Positions 1 through 9,285 of a stretch of 42,089 nt of DNA are shown piece after piece (position 1 is the first letter of the stretch; each line of letters opens with the position of its first letter). Location of the stretch: positions 1-42,089 of the forward strand of contig NZ_ACZN01000006.1 in assembly GCF_000176135.1 (NCBI RefSeq). Reading direction: 5' to 3'. Below the pieces are notes generated by a model. That model worked only from the letters and a program-made list of their open reading frames with translations. It searched no databases and was not told the origin of the DNA. Source of the DNA: Vibrio coralliilyticus ATCC BAA-450. GTDB taxonomy: Bacteria > Pseudomonadota > Gammaproteobacteria > Enterobacterales > Vibrionaceae. A program made the position numbers and the translations under genes.

Positions 1-46
<46 letters not shown>

Positions 47-59
47 ACTCAAATTAGAG

Positions 60-134
<75 letters not shown>

Positions 135-169
135 AACACGTAACTCTGTGAGCTATTTCCTTAAGAATA

Positions 170-254
170 TGGTGGAGGGGGACGGATTCGAACCATCGAA
201 GGCAGTGCCAGCAGATTTACAGTCTGATCCCTTTGGCCACTCGGGAACCCCTCC
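170..254 (-). tRNA. tRNA-Tyr (GTA)
   Basis: A class II tRNA of about 85 nt with a long variable arm, acceptor GGAGGGG, anticodon GTA in the loop CTGTAAA, and encoded CCA at 170-172. It corresponds to tyrU by position. Confidence 0.96.
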
Positions 255-288
255 AAATTTTTAATCCATTTCACTCATAAAGGAGAAA

Positions 289-364
<76 letters not shown>

Positions 365-377
365 ATAAGTGGTGCGC

Positions 378-406
378 ATTCTATTGAAGGAATCTCTACC
401 TTGCAA
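378..406 (-). promoter_or_regulatory. Sigma-70 promoter of the tRNA operon, with GC-rich discriminator
   Basis: On the minus strand a -35 box TTGCAA (401-406) and a -10 box TAGAAT (378-383) are separated by exactly 17 bp. The -10 is followed by the GC-rich discriminator GCGCACC, which is typical of promoters under stringent (ppGpp/DksA) control. It lies 14 bp upstream of the first tRNA-Thr. Confidence 0.8.
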
Positions 407-572
407 TAGCTAAATTAAAAAAAAATGCGATTTTAACCAGTTTCTGCTTATTTGCTGAAAAATCGCACAATTTACTCGATAAAAGCGTTTTATCTCCGCC
501 GAGTTATTTGGCAATTTGCGCGGGTTGTTGTATTTTCGCAGCTCTCTATCGCGAATCTCAGTTAGGAAGACT

Positions 573-1496
573 ATGACGCCATATCTCTCTTTTAATCGTC
601 AGCAATGGGCCGAATTGCGTAATTCCGTCCCGATGACGCTATCCGAAGAGGATCTCATTGAGCTACAGGGCGTCAATGAAAGCCTAACCATGGAAGAAGC
701 GGTTGAGATCTACCTGCCACTTGCGCGTCTACTCAACTTGTATGTTGCCGCCAGACAAAGTCGTAACTCTGTTCTCAACAACTTTCTGGACAATCAGGAA
801 AGTGCGCCGCCTTTTATTATTGGCATTGCAGGCAGTGTCGCGGTGGGGAAAAGCACAACGGCTCGTCTACTTAAAGCGCTACTTTCGCGCTGGGAAAATC
901 ACCCAAAGGTTGAACTGGTGACGACAGACGGTTTTCTTTACCCTAAAAAGGTATTGAACGATCGCGGGATCATGCATCGTAAAGGCTTTCCTGAATCTTA
1001 TGATATCAAGCGTTTGGTCGAATTTGTTTCGGATGTGAAAGCTGGCAAGCCCAATCTTGAAGTTCCCGTCTACTCACATATCACTTATGACATTACCGAC
1101 AATGTCAAAGTAGTAGACCGCCCAGATGTGTTGATCATTGAAGGACTCAATGTTCTGCAAAGTGGTATGGACTATCCACACGATCCCCATCGTGTGTTTG
1201 TCTCTGATTTCCTCGACTTCTCTTTATATGTCGATGCAGAATGTGATGTTATTGAACAATGGTACGTGGAACGCTTCCTGAAATTCCGCTTAGGTGCCTT
1301 CACCAAACCCGGCTCTTACTTTAGTCACTATACCGAACTGACTGAGAAAGCGGCGATAGAGAAAGCGCACTCAATCTGGCAATCAATCAACGGCATCAAC
1401 CTCACGGCTAATATTTTGCCGACCAAGGGTCGTGCTCACCTTATCTTGAAGAAAGCTCGCGACCACAGAGTCGAAGAAGTACTGTTGCGAAAATAG
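573..1496 (+). CDS. coaA: Pantothenate kinase (type I)
   Basis: CoaA phosphorylates pantothenate with ATP, the first and feedback-regulated step of coenzyme A synthesis in the cytoplasm. The 307-residue product is close to the usual enterobacterial length (about 316). A P-loop [12 protein letters not shown] lies at residues 84-95, and the PanK fold continues to the C-terminus. The ATG at 573 is chosen because AGGA precedes it and the protein then begins MTPYLSFNR as in the family. An in-frame upstream TTG at 516 would add 19 unrelated residues. It is divergent from the tRNA operon, the arrangement also seen in enterobacteria. Confidence 0.95.
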   Translation: MTPYLSFNRQQWAELRNSVPMTLSEEDLIELQGVNESLTMEEAVEIYLPLARLLNLYVAARQSRNSVLNNFLDNQESAPPFIIGIAGSVAVGKSTTARLLKALLSRWENHPKVELVTTDGFLYPKKVLNDRGIMHRKGFPESYDIKRLVEFVSDVKAGKPNLEVPVYSHITYDITDNVKVVDRPDVLIIEGLNVLQSGMDYPHDPHRVFVSDFLDFSLYVDAECDVIEQWYVERFLKFRLGAFTKPGSYFSHYTELTEKAAIEKAHSIWQSINGINLTANILPTKGRAHLILKKARDHRVEEVLLRK

Positions 1497-1545
1497 CGAG
1501 AATCTATCAAGGGTTGATGACATAGCCTCAACCCTTCTCGACGTT

Positions 1546-1971
1546 CTATTTCAACTCAGCGCCGTACTGGTTTTCACCTTCTGTTCCTTTGAGGAAACCG
1601 CACTCAACTAGAATCCAAACACCACATATCAATGCAGCCAATGAACTGAAGGCTTGCAACGTGGTTGATTGTGCCATCTGCGTGGGATCGCCAGCTGGTA
1701 CTGTCATGCGCCCTATCACCAAGGGAACATTCAATAGTAGCCACCAGCTCGATTTACCTCTGTCATGCCATCGCTTGGCCGTTATTGCTAAATCTGGGAT
1801 CAGAACAACAATCAAAAACACGGGCAAAAGCAAATGCGCCTGACTGGGAAACAACACATTCATGCCAGCGGCAAAGCCCACAATTATTGTGTAATAGACC
1901 ACATTCCATATCCAGTAGATCTTTCGCCCTACTCGCCCCTGAAATGAAAACAACAGCTCTTTCATCGACAT
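1546..1971 (-). CDS. DUF805 family membrane protein
   Basis: A small inner-membrane protein of 141 residues. It opens with a short amphipathic region (LLFSFQGRVGRKIYW) characteristic of DUF805, followed by hydrophobic segments at about residues 23-42, 46-62 and 104-128, with a conserved KRWHDRGKSSWW stretch between them. The biochemical function of DUF805 is unknown. Two starts are possible: ATG at 1971, and ATG at 1965, which has better spacing (9 nt) from the AAGGA at 1976-1980. It stands alone, between coaA and a tautomerase gene. Confidence 0.8.
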   Translation of the reverse strand: MSMKELLFSFQGRVGRKIYWIWNVVYYTIIVGFAAGMNVLFPSQAHLLLPVFLIVVLIPDLAITAKRWHDRGKSSWWLLLNVPLVIGRMTVPAGDPTQMAQSTTLQAFSSLAALICGVWILVECGFLKGTEGENQYGAELK

Positions 1972-1996
1972 GATTCCTTACCTAAAAATCAAAATG

Positions 1997-2344
1997 TTAA
2001 TTTAGCACTTTTTGAAAACACTCTTTATCCATATCTCGAATATTCACCGTCAAGCTATGGACGTGACTGGCTTGCTCCTGCAACACATCCATCAACTGGC
2101 GTGAGAGGTCTCGCTTTTGCTCCGCTGTTCTCCCGTCAAGCAGTTCAAAACTAATATGGATAAAGTCAACGTTATCGCCATCTTCTCCAATCAGCCAATT
2201 ATGGCAGCGTAGCGCTCGGGATTTCACGGAAGGCGCGTCAAAAAGCCCGCATTGAAGCGCCACTTGATGCAGGTCCTCCAATAGACCTTGCACATTCACG
2301 CGTTCATCGACGGAGTTAGAGTATTCCATTACTAAATTTGGCAT
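1997..2344 (-). CDS. 5-carboxymethyl-2-hydroxymuconate isomerase (CHMI) family tautomerase
   Basis: A 115-residue protein of the tautomerase superfamily resembling HpaF/CHMI, which uses an N-terminal proline as general base. The start at 2344 gives MPNLVMEYS and so exposes Pro at position 1 after Met removal; GAGG lies upstream at 2350-2354. A longer TTG start at 2356 would bury that proline and is rejected. No other homoprotocatechuate genes are nearby, so the true substrate may differ from that of HpaF. Family assignment is by recognition of the N-terminus, the HISFELLDGR region and the length. Confidence 0.72.
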   Translation of the reverse strand: MPNLVMEYSNSVDERVNVQGLLEDLHQVALQCGLFDAPSVKSRALRCHNWLIGEDGDNVDFIHISFELLDGRTAEQKRDLSRQLMDVLQEQASHVHSLTVNIRDMDKECFQKVLN

Positions 2345-2438
2345 TGTAGTCCTCAAATGTAAGAGAGTTTCAAAAAATCACTAAAAATACTCCATCACTA
2401 TTACCAATTTCAGCTGCTATTTCCGAGCGAAAAACCAG

Positions 2439-2544
2439 CATAATGCATTATGGATCACTGCTGAGAGCAGAGCTTATACCAATTATGCGCGGCTATAGCG
2501 GTAACCATTAAGTCAGAACCGAACAAGACATGACACTAGTCATG
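2439..2544. promoter_or_regulatory. Two palindromes between the CHMI-like gene and tpiA
   Basis: CATAATGCATTATG at 2439-2452 is a perfect 14-bp palindrome. CATGAC-N4-GTCATG at 2529-2544 is a perfect 6-bp inverted repeat. Both lie in the 286-bp intergenic stretch between divergent genes. An extended -10-like TGTTATATT ends at 2570, before tpiA. They may be operators, but no specific regulator is recognised. Confidence 0.4.
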
Positions 2545-2630
2545 ATTTGGTCGCTTTAATCTGTTATATTCCTACGAAGATTTTTTACATTAATGAACTT
2601 TCTACATTAAATACAAAGGGAGATATTCCT

Positions 2631-3401
2631 ATGCGTCGTCCTGTAGTGATGGGTAACTGGAAACTTAACGGCAGCAAAGCAATGGTAAAAGAGTTGCTAA
2701 CTGGCCTTAACGCGGAACTTGAAGGTGTTGAAGGTGTTGACGTAGCAGTAGCTCCACCAGCGCTTTACATTGATCTTGCTGAGCGCGTTATCGAAGAAGG
2801 CGGTAACAAGATCATCCTAGGTGCTCAGAACACTGACCTGAACAACAGCGGTGCATTCACTGGCGACATGTCTCCAGAAATGCTGAAAGACTTCGGTGCT
2901 TCTCACATCATCATCGGCCACTCTGAGCGTCGTGAATACCACAACGAATCTGACGAGTTCATCGCGAAGAAATTTGCTTTCCTAAAAGAGAACGGCCTGA
3001 AGCCTGTTTTCTGTATCGGTGAATCAGAAGCTCAAAACGAAGCTGGTGAAACTGAAGCAGTATGTGCTCGTCAAATCAACGCAGTTATCGATGCATACGG
3101 TGTTGAAGCACTTAACGATGCGATCATCGCATACGAACCAATCTGGGCTATCGGTACTGGTAAAGCAGCAACTGCTGAAGATGCACAGCGCATCCACGCT
3201 TCTATCCGTGCACTAATCGCAGCGAAAGACGAAGCAGTTGCAGCTCAAGTTGTCATCCAATACGGTGGCTCTGTTAAGCCAGAAAACGCTGAAGCTTACT
3301 TCTCACAACCAGACATCGACGGTGCTCTAGTGGGTGGTGCTTCTCTTGATGCGAAGAGCTTTGCAGCAATTGCTAAAGCAGCGGCAGCAGCTAAAGCGTA
3401 A
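2631..3401 (+). CDS. tpiA: Triosephosphate isomerase
   Basis: TpiA interconverts dihydroxyacetone phosphate and glyceraldehyde 3-phosphate in glycolysis. The product is 256 residues, the family length. Visible motifs are the N-terminal GNWKLNGS (catalytic Asn and Lys), IIGHSERR (catalytic His), [12 protein letters not shown] (catalytic Glu and the flexible lid) and YGGSVKPEN (phosphate binding). The ATG at 2631 follows GGGAG; the upstream in-frame extension has no homology. Codon use looks biased to a restricted set, as expected for a highly expressed gene. A terminator follows immediately. Confidence 0.97.
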   Translation: MRRPVVMGNWKLNGSKAMVKELLTGLNAELEGVEGVDVAVAPPALYIDLAERVIEEGGNKIILGAQNTDLNNSGAFTGDMSPEMLKDFGASHIIIGHSERREYHNESDEFIAKKFAFLKENGLKPVFCIGESEAQNEAGETEAVCARQINAVIDAYGVEALNDAIIAYEPIWAIGTGKAATAEDAQRIHASIRALIAAKDEAVAAQVVIQYGGSVKPENAEAYFSQPDIDGALVGGASLDAKSFAAIAKAAAAAKA

Positions 3402-3426
3402 TTTTTCCTTTAGGAAAATTCTTATT

Positions 3427-3452
3427 AAGGTCAGCGCAAGCTGGCCTTTTTT
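3427..3452 (+). terminator. Intrinsic terminator of tpiA
   Basis: A 9-bp stem (AAGGTCAGC / GCTGGCCTT, one G-T pair) closed by a GCAA tetraloop and followed by a run of T. It lies 26 bp after the tpiA stop. Confidence 0.85.
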
Positions 3453-3511
3453 GTGTCTCACACATCAATCAAGTATCCTACGCTTTTCCGCCCCAAAAGT
3501 AGTTGTACCGA

Positions 3512-4855
3512 ATGCAGGATAAGCACGGCCTTTTGACTGGCCCCATCCCTCTCGTGCTCCGTCAGATGACCATTCCGATGACTTTCGGCATGGTGGCTAT
3601 TCTGATGTTCAACTTAGTGGATACCTTTTTTATCTCTCTGCTCGGAACTGAAGCCCTTGCTGCCATCAGCTACACTTTTCCGGTGACCTTCGCGGTCAAC
3701 TGCATCACGATGGGGATTGGCGTCGGGCTATCAGCCAATATCGGCCGCTTACTCGGGCAAGGACAATCCGAAGATGCAGCACGCTTCTCAAGTCATGGAT
3801 TGGTTCTAGCGGTGACGTTAGTCGCGCTTGCATCTGGCTTAGGCTACTTCACCATTGACCCATTGTTCCTTGCTCTTGGTGCAGAACAAGAACTGCTGCC
3901 CCTGATAAACCAGTACATGCACATCTGGTACCTGACGATTCCATTACTTGTTGTCCCCATGGCAGGCAATAGCGCAATTCGTGCGACCGGGGATACCAAA
4001 ACACCCGCCAAAATCATGATGCTTGCGGGCTTAATCAATGGCGTGCTCGATCCATTACTGATTTTTGGTTATGGGCCATTTCCTGAACTTGGGATCCAGG
4101 GTGCCGCCATCGCCAGTGCCCTAAGCTGGTTTGGCGCCTTAATCGGCTCACTGTATGTGTTGGTGAAAAGAGAAAAACTTCTCGCCTTACCCCACTTCAA
4201 AACACTATGGGCTGACTGGCGACAAATCCTAAAAATTGGCACTCCGGCAGCTCTCTCCAACGCGATGAACCCGTTGTCCGGTGCCATTCTGATGATGCTA
4301 CTCTCCAGCCACGGCACCGCGGCAGTGGCCGCTTATGGTGCTGCCCAGCGGGTTGAATCCATCCTCATCATTGTATTGATGTCGCTAACTTCAACTTTGA
4401 CACCATTTATTGCTCAGAATGTTGGGGCGAATAACCCTCAACGTAGCTTCGCTGGGCTATTCCTCAGCATGCGCTTTTCGCTGCTTTTCCAGTTTGGGAT
4501 TTTTATCATGATGGTTCCGCTGAGCATTCCACTCGCGGCGCTTTTCTCTCAAGAACAAGCGGTGAAAGATCTGCTTTGGCACTATTTGCTTGTAGTGCCA
4601 TTTAGTTACGGTTTTCAGGGAATCATCATGATGTTGGTGTCTGGCCTGAATGCACTGCATGAGCCGCTCAAAGCATTCCAATGGAGCTTTATGCGCTTGT
4701 TCATCTTTACCTTGCCTTGTGCATGGATTGGTAGCTACCTGTACGATATTGAAGGGCTATTTATAGGCATTGCGCTCGGCAATATATTGGGTGGCGTCCT
4801 GGGCTATCTTTACGCGTTGAGAGTCCGACGCCAATTCTTAGCAGAAGCCACATAG
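3512..4855 (+). CDS. MATE family efflux transporter
   Basis: A 447-residue polytopic inner-membrane protein with the MATE two-lobe pattern of about twelve hydrophobic helices. The family exports cationic drugs and toxins in exchange for Na+ or H+. The N-terminus (GPIPLVLRQMTIPMTFGM) and the VDTFFISLLGTEALAAISY segment are typical of helix 1 and helix 2 of MATE carriers. The ATG at 3512 is the best candidate but has no convincing Shine-Dalgarno sequence, and a TTG lies at 3503. Substrates cannot be told from sequence. It is convergent with rraA and shares a terminator with it. Confidence 0.88.
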   Translation: MQDKHGLLTGPIPLVLRQMTIPMTFGMVAILMFNLVDTFFISLLGTEALAAISYTFPVTFAVNCITMGIGVGLSANIGRLLGQGQSEDAARFSSHGLVLAVTLVALASGLGYFTIDPLFLALGAEQELLPLINQYMHIWYLTIPLLVVPMAGNSAIRATGDTKTPAKIMMLAGLINGVLDPLLIFGYGPFPELGIQGAAIASALSWFGALIGSLYVLVKREKLLALPHFKTLWADWRQILKIGTPAALSNAMNPLSGAILMMLLSSHGTAAVAAYGAAQRVESILIIVLMSLTSTLTPFIAQNVGANNPQRSFAGLFLSMRFSLLFQFGIFIMMVPLSIPLAALFSQEQAVKDLLWHYLLVVPFSYGFQGIIMMLVSGLNALHEPLKAFQWSFMRLFIFTLPCAWIGSYLYDIEGLFIGIALGNILGGVLGYLYALRVRRQFLAEAT

Positions 4856-4856
4856 C

Positions 4857-4888
4857 AAAACACCGACCTTCAAGGTCGGTGTTTTTTT
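4857..4888. terminator. Bidirectional terminator between MATE gene and rraA
   Basis: A near-perfect hairpin (CACCGACC / GGTCGGTG, small TTCAA loop) with an A run on the left and a T run on the right, so it can serve both converging transcripts. Confidence 0.85.
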
Positions 4889-4901
4889 GATTCTTTACCG
4901 C

Positions 4902-5420
4902 TTAGTCGGCGATAAGCTCATCTTCTTCGGTGTCGAGCTCAACATCCAACGGTTCTTGAGACAAGATGACCCCAGTATTATCAGCGTAGAGGTAATCTTC
5001 GGGAATGAAGGTGACGCCTCCGAAATTCACTGGCACATCCACCTCACCCACACTCTGCGATACCGCCCCAACCGGAATTGAAGCGAGAGCTTGAATGCCA
5101 ATACTCATGTCTTCCAGTTCATCGACCTCACGAACACAGCCATAAACGACTAGGCCTTCCCATTCGTTTTCTTCAGCCAGTGACGCCAATTCTGCATCAA
5201 TCAAAGCACGACGTAATGAACCTCCACCATCAATCAGCAGTACCCGACCTAAACCATCCTGTTCGAGTACTTCTCGAATCAGACCGTTGTCTTCAAAACA
5301 CTTCACCGTCGTGATCTGTCCAGCAAATGAGGCGCTGCCACCAAAATTGCTAAACATAGGTTCTACTACATCTACTTGTTCTGAGTAAATGTCACATAAA
5401 GCCGACGTATTGTATTCCAT
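4902..5420 (-). CDS. rraA: Ribonuclease E activity regulator RraA
   Basis: RraA binds the C-terminal scaffold of RNase E and inhibits it, so changing global mRNA turnover. The 172-residue product begins [23 protein letters not shown] and carries the RraA fold landmarks [20 protein letters not shown] and [14 protein letters not shown]. It was formerly annotated as MenG because it neighbours menA, as here. The start at 5420 has an AAGGA seven bases upstream; an upstream in-frame start (5453) adds 11 residues without homology. An acidic C-terminal tail ([12 protein letters not shown]) is present. Confidence 0.95.
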   Translation of the reverse strand: MEYNTSALCDIYSEQVDVVEPMFSNFGGSASFAGQITTVKCFEDNGLIREVLEQDGLGRVLLIDGGGSLRRALIDAELASLAEENEWEGLVVYGCVREVDELEDMSIGIQALASIPVGAVSQSVGEVDVPVNFGGVTFIPEDYLYADNTGVILSQEPLDVELDTEEDELIAD

Positions 5421-5496
5421 AGTGTTCCTTCCCATACGGTTCGTCATCTCCATCGAGTATATAGGGACATTAAGTCATTGCAATGACAAGACTCAA

Positions 5497-6414
5497 TTAA
5501 CTGGCCAGAGTTTGAGCTATAACCACACCAGCAAACAATAAGTTAGTCACCAGCGAGCACTTCACAATGACTGGCATCATAGGGGCGATTTGCGCAGGCT
5601 GCTCTGCCTGCCACACGGCTTTACCATGCTTGTAAATCACCAGCACGCTCAATAAGAACGGTAAGCTCAGCCAAACAGGTACCGGCTGAAGCAGCAGATA
5701 GACAATAAACGCAACGACAGCCCCTGCCAATAGCATCGTGTGGTAGTGCTTCGCATTCTTCTGCCCAAGGCGCACCGCAACTGTGCGCTTTCCGCATTCT
5801 TCGTCGTTTTCAATATCTCGCATATTATTAATGTTCAACACAGCGACGGCGAGTAAACCACAACCTATAGCGGGTAAAACCAACAAAGGCGCGACGATAC
5901 CAGTATGGAGGAAGAAAGTGCCGGCGACGCCAAGCAAACCAAAAAAGATAAAGACGGACACATCACCCAGCCCGACATAACCATAAGGCTTATTACCCAC
6001 GGTGTAGGCGATGGCGGCAACAATTGCCAGCACACCTAAGCCGATGAAAGCCAAAATACTTTGTAGACTGTCGAGTGCATAAAAAACGAGGGCTAAACCA
6101 ACAAGCATGGTCAAAATGATATTAATCACGATCGCCTGTTTCATGTCAGCCTGAGTCACAGCGCCCGACTGGATCGCGCGCATTGGCCCGAGACGTTTGT
6201 CGTTATCTGTGCCTTTTACCGCATCACCATAATCGTTGGCTAAGTTGGACAGGATCTGCAATAACGTCGCAGTGAGAAACGCTAAGATAGCAATCATCCA
6301 AGAAAACTGATGAGTAGAATATGCCAGCACACTACCGGTTAAGATCGATACCAGTGCCAATGGCAGTGTTTTTGGTCGAGCAGCGTCGAGCCAGATACGT
6401 AAGGACTGTTTCAT
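5497..6414 (-). CDS. menA: 1,4-dihydroxy-2-naphthoate polyprenyltransferase
   Basis: MenA attaches a polyprenyl chain to 1,4-dihydroxy-2-naphthoate in the inner membrane, forming demethylmenaquinone. The 305-residue protein is a UbiA-family prenyltransferase with about eight to nine transmembrane helices. The first Asp-rich motif is NDYGDAVKGTDND (Mg-diphosphate binding) and the second lies in NNMRDIENDEECGKR. The N-terminal LDAARPKTLPLALVSILTG is typical. It sits upstream of rraA on the same strand with a 76-bp gap. Confidence 0.94.
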   Translation of the reverse strand: MKQSLRIWLDAARPKTLPLALVSILTGSVLAYSTHQFSWMIAILAFLTATLLQILSNLANDYGDAVKGTDNDKRLGPMRAIQSGAVTQADMKQAIVINIILTMLVGLALVFYALDSLQSILAFIGLGVLAIVAAIAYTVGNKPYGYVGLGDVSVFIFFGLLGVAGTFFLHTGIVAPLLVLPAIGCGLLAVAVLNINNMRDIENDEECGKRTVAVRLGQKNAKHYHTMLLAGAVVAFIVYLLLQPVPVWLSLPFLLSVLVIYKHGKAVWQAEQPAQIAPMMPVIVKCSLVTNLLFAGVVIAQTLAS

Positions 6415-6475
6415 ACTGACTAGTGTAGTCTCATAATCGAGTGCTAGAATTGTGGCACATCAAAGTTAGCGTAGA

Positions 6476-6506
6476 AACAAAAAAAGGCCACCGAAGTGAC
6501 CTTTTC
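6476..6506 (-). terminator. Intrinsic terminator of efp
   Basis: On the minus strand AAGGTCAC-TTCG-GTGGCCTT forms a UUCG-capped hairpin (one G-U pair) followed by a T tract. It is 23 bp beyond the efp stop. Confidence 0.85.
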
Positions 6507-6528
6507 TAAATCTTGAGTAAGTTTACGC

Positions 6529-7095
6529 TTACTTAACGCGACCTACGTATTCACCAGAGCGAGTGTCCACTTTAATCACTTCACCAATAGAGATGAACAG
6601 AGGCACTCGTACAACAGCACCCGTTGTTAGTGTTGCTGGCTTACCGCCTGTACCTTGAGTATCACCTTTAAGGCCTGGGTCGGTATCCGTTACTTCCAGC
6701 TCAACGAAGTTTGGTGGCGTTACAACGATTGGGTTACCGTTCCAAAGAGTTAGCATACAAGAGTCGTTTTCAACCAACCACTTCGCATTTTCGCCAACTG
6801 CTTTTACATCCGCTGCAATTTGTTCGAATGTTTCGTTGTTCATGAAATGGTAGAATTCACCGTCGTTGTACAGGTAGTCCAGATCGATATCCATTACGTC
6901 CGCAACTTCTACAGTGTCGCCTGACTTAAATGTTTTCTCTAGAACTTTGCCTGAAAGCAGTTTACGGATTTTAACGCGGTTAAATGCCTGACCTTTGCCT
7001 GGTTTTACATACTCGTTTTCGAGAATGACACAAGGCTCATTATCAAGCATAATTTTAAGACCGCCTTTGAATTCATTCGTGCTAACAGTAGCCAT
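6529..7095 (-). CDS. efp: Translation elongation factor P
   Basis: EF-P rescues ribosomes stalled at polyproline stretches. The 188-residue product has the three beta-barrel domains of the family. Lys34 within KPGKGQAF is the residue that EpmA and EpmB beta-lysylate. AGAGGA precedes the ATG at 7095. The gene is divergent from epmB with only 33 bp between the starts, so substrate and modifying enzyme are physically paired. EpmA and EpmC are not in this window. Confidence 0.97.
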   Translation of the reverse strand: MATVSTNEFKGGLKIMLDNEPCVILENEYVKPGKGQAFNRVKIRKLLSGKVLEKTFKSGDTVEVADVMDIDLDYLYNDGEFYHFMNNETFEQIAADVKAVGENAKWLVENDSCMLTLWNGNPIVVTPPNFVELEVTDTDPGLKGDTQGTGGKPATLTTGAVVRVPLFISIGEVIKVDTRSGEYVGRVK

Positions 7096-7128
7096 TTTTT
7101 CCTCTTACCATTCTTCGAGTTAAATTTA

Positions 7129-8151
7129 ATGCCGCACATCATAACCCGAAAAGTCGAATCTGTTGAGCAAAACTGGCTCAAACAGCTAGCGAATGGGATC
7201 TCTGATCCTGAAAAACTTCTGCTGCAACTGGAAATTGATCCTTCTCCGTGGCAGAGCGGGTTTGAAGCGCGCAAGCTATTCGCCCAACGAGTTCCGCAAA
7301 GTTTTGTTGATCGAATGGAGAAAGGCAATCCGTTTGATCCCTTGCTGCGTCAGGTTTTACCACTCTCAGAAGAATTCGATGTGCATTCTGGGTATTCAAC
7401 CGATCCTCTCGATGAACAAGACAATCAGGTACCGGGGCTACTGCATAAATATCGTAACCGAGCATTGATGATCGTGAAAGGAGGGTGTGCGATCAACTGT
7501 CGCTATTGCTTCCGTCGTCATTTCCCATATAACGAAAACAAAGGCAATAAATCTGTATGGTCGCAGAGCCTAGATTATGTACGACAGCACCCAGAGCTGA
7601 ACGAAATCATTCTTTCAGGAGGGGATCCTCTAATGGCCAAAGATGAAGAACTTCAATGGCTCATCGGGCAAATTGCAGATATTCAGCACATTAAACGCTT
7701 GAGAATTCACTCTCGCCTACCTGTTGTGATTCCAGCTCGCATCACCACCACCTTCACCAAGCTGCTCGCCGGTACTCGCCTGCAGGTCATTCTCGTCACG
7801 CACATTAATCATGCCAATGAGATCAATCAGGAACTGAGAGATGCGTTAAGTTCACTCCGCCGTGAGGGTGTTACTCTTCTCAATCAAGGCGTCATGCTTA
7901 AAGGTGTCAATGACAGTGTTGAAGCTCAAGTGGCACTCAGCGAGTCGTTATTTGATGCGGGCGTGCTGCCCTACTACATTCATGTATTAGATAAGGTACA
8001 GGGCGCGGCGCACTTTTTTATCTCTGATCAGCAAGCCAAACAGATCATGGCGGGCGTCATTGAGCGGGTTTCTGGTTATCTGGTACCGAAACTCACCCGT
8101 GAAATCGGCGGCCGAGCCAGTAAAACGCCACTGGATTTACATTTAGAATAA
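7129..8151 (+). CDS. epmB: EF-P beta-lysylation protein EpmB (lysine 2,3-aminomutase family)
   Basis: EpmB is a radical-SAM, PLP-dependent enzyme that converts (S)-alpha-lysine to (R)-beta-lysine for attachment to EF-P Lys34 by EpmA. The product is 340 residues. The radical-SAM cluster motif CxxxCxxC is at Cys120, Cys124 and Cys127, followed by ILSGGDPLM. It is divergent from efp. The ATG at 7129 has a weak ribosome-binding site. Its stop codon overlaps the next ATG (TAATG), implying translational coupling with the prepilin gene. Confidence 0.95.
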   Translation: MPHIITRKVESVEQNWLKQLANGISDPEKLLLQLEIDPSPWQSGFEARKLFAQRVPQSFVDRMEKGNPFDPLLRQVLPLSEEFDVHSGYSTDPLDEQDNQVPGLLHKYRNRALMIVKGGCAINCRYCFRRHFPYNENKGNKSVWSQSLDYVRQHPELNEIILSGGDPLMAKDEELQWLIGQIADIQHIKRLRIHSRLPVVIPARITTTFTKLLAGTRLQVILVTHINHANEINQELRDALSSLRREGVTLLNQGVMLKGVNDSVEAQVALSESLFDAGVLPYYIHVLDKVQGAAHFFISDQQAKQIMAGVIERVSGYLVPKLTREIGGRASKTPLDLHLE

Positions 8152-8645
8152 TGATGAAAAACAAACAAGGTTTTACTCTGATTGAACTGGTGATCGTGAT
8201 TGTGGTGCTCGGCATTTTGGCCGTGACGGCCCTGCCTCGATTGCTCAATTTGCAGTCCAATGCCCGCACTTCGGCTTTGCAAGGTTTGAAAGGAGCCATG
8301 CAGGGTGCCAACGAGCAGGTGATTGGTCTGGCATCAGTAGAGAATCTAAATGCGCTTTCCAGCGCAACACTAACCATTGAAGGCGATGACGTCGCGATCG
8401 TTTACGGTTACCCGAAAGCAGACAATGCTAACGCTTGGTCACAATTACTGGAAACCACCATTGAAGACGCCACATTTGGGTCAGACGGTGCCGATTGGTA
8501 TTTCAGCAATACCGATCCCAATGATGGTGTGATTCTTTACCTCCCAGCCGACCGCCGTCAGACAGCACAAAATTGCTACCTGCAATACAGTGAAGCCACC
8601 TCCTCCTCAGAACCGAGCTTTAGCCTGACCACTTCCGGCTGTTAA
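8151..8645 (+). CDS. Type IV prepilin-like protein (N-terminal methylation motif)
   Basis: A 164-residue (or 163 from the second ATG at 8154) prepilin-like protein. The short basic leader MMKNKQG is followed by FTLIELVIVIVVLGILAV: cleavage after Gly by prepilin peptidase, Phe+1, Glu+5, then the hydrophobic assembly helix. The globular domain has one Cys about 25 residues from the end and a terminal Cys, which could form the pilin D-loop disulfide. Its start overlaps the epmB stop. It is an orphan: no other pilus gene is adjacent, although the pilMNOPQ operon lies about 14 kb away. It could be a minor pilin, a MSHA-like pilin or a pseudopilin. Confidence 0.85.
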   Translation: MMKNKQGFTLIELVIVIVVLGILAVTALPRLLNLQSNARTSALQGLKGAMQGANEQVIGLASVENLNALSSATLTIEGDDVAIVYGYPKADNANAWSQLLETTIEDATFGSDGADWYFSNTDPNDGVILYLPADRRQTAQNCYLQYSEATSSSEPSFSLTTSGC

Positions 8646-8727
8646 CCGCTATTTATCCTTAAGACAAATATCTTTTGTTCGCCTAAACCGAGACCACTCT
8701 GCATACTTCGCGGTTTAGGAGAACACT

Positions 8728-9243
8728 ATGTACATTTTGCAAGATTCCTTGCTCGACTTAGGCCCCTTTGATTGGCATGCCCTCCTGTGCTGCGCGATAA
8801 ATGGCCTTCTCATTGGTGTCGAACGTCAAACAAGGGGCAAACCAGTCGGTATAAGAACTTCCATTCTGATCATCGCTGGTACTTATCTGTTTATGTCAAT
8901 GGCAGCCTCTCTTTCGCCTAACACCTTAGATCAAGCGCGAGTGCTGGGTCAGATCATTACTGGTGTTGGATTCTTAGGCGCTGGAGTGATGATGACATTG
9001 GACGGTAAAATCCATGGCGTAACGTCAGCTGCCGTGATTTGGTTGCTGGCAGCCTTGGGACTTATGATTGGTCTTGGCTATTTGCAGCAATCTGTTGTCA
9101 TTACAGTATTGGCACTGATTGTTTTGCTCGGGGTCGATAAAGCCGAGAATCGAATTCAGGCCCTACGTCGTGGCGTGCATCAGAAAATTCAGCGGCGCAG
9201 GAGCTCAAACATCAAAGAGAATTCCCCCTCGCGCGAGACATAA
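8728..9243 (+). CDS. MgtC/SapB family membrane protein
   Basis: A 171-residue inner-membrane protein with about four to five hydrophobic helices. The conserved MgtC core is visible: NGLLIGVERQTRGKPVGIRT near residues 26-45, then GQIITGVGFLGAGVMM and GVTSAAVIWLLAALG. MgtC proteins are linked to growth in low Mg2+ and, in pathogens, to survival in macrophages; short versions like this one lack the C-terminal ACT-like domain. TAGGAG precedes the ATG. A basic tail ends the protein. Confidence 0.85.
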   Translation: MYILQDSLLDLGPFDWHALLCCAINGLLIGVERQTRGKPVGIRTSILIIAGTYLFMSMAASLSPNTLDQARVLGQIITGVGFLGAGVMMTLDGKIHGVTSAAVIWLLAALGLMIGLGYLQQSVVITVLALIVLLGVDKAENRIQALRRGVHQKIQRRRSSNIKENSPSRET

Positions 9244-9244
9244 A

Positions 9245-9268
9245 AAAACCACCCAATTGGGTGGTTTT
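9245..9268. terminator. Bidirectional terminator between mgtC-like gene and pfkA
   Basis: A perfect hairpin CCACCC-AATT-GGGTGG flanked by A and T runs, located between the convergent mgtC-like and pfkA genes. Confidence 0.85.
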
Positions 9269-9285
9269 CTTTTATTCATTGCTGC

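Noticed and set aside
5078..5314. 78-codon plus-strand frame within rraA
   Set aside because: Antisense to a well-recognised gene with no supporting motif.
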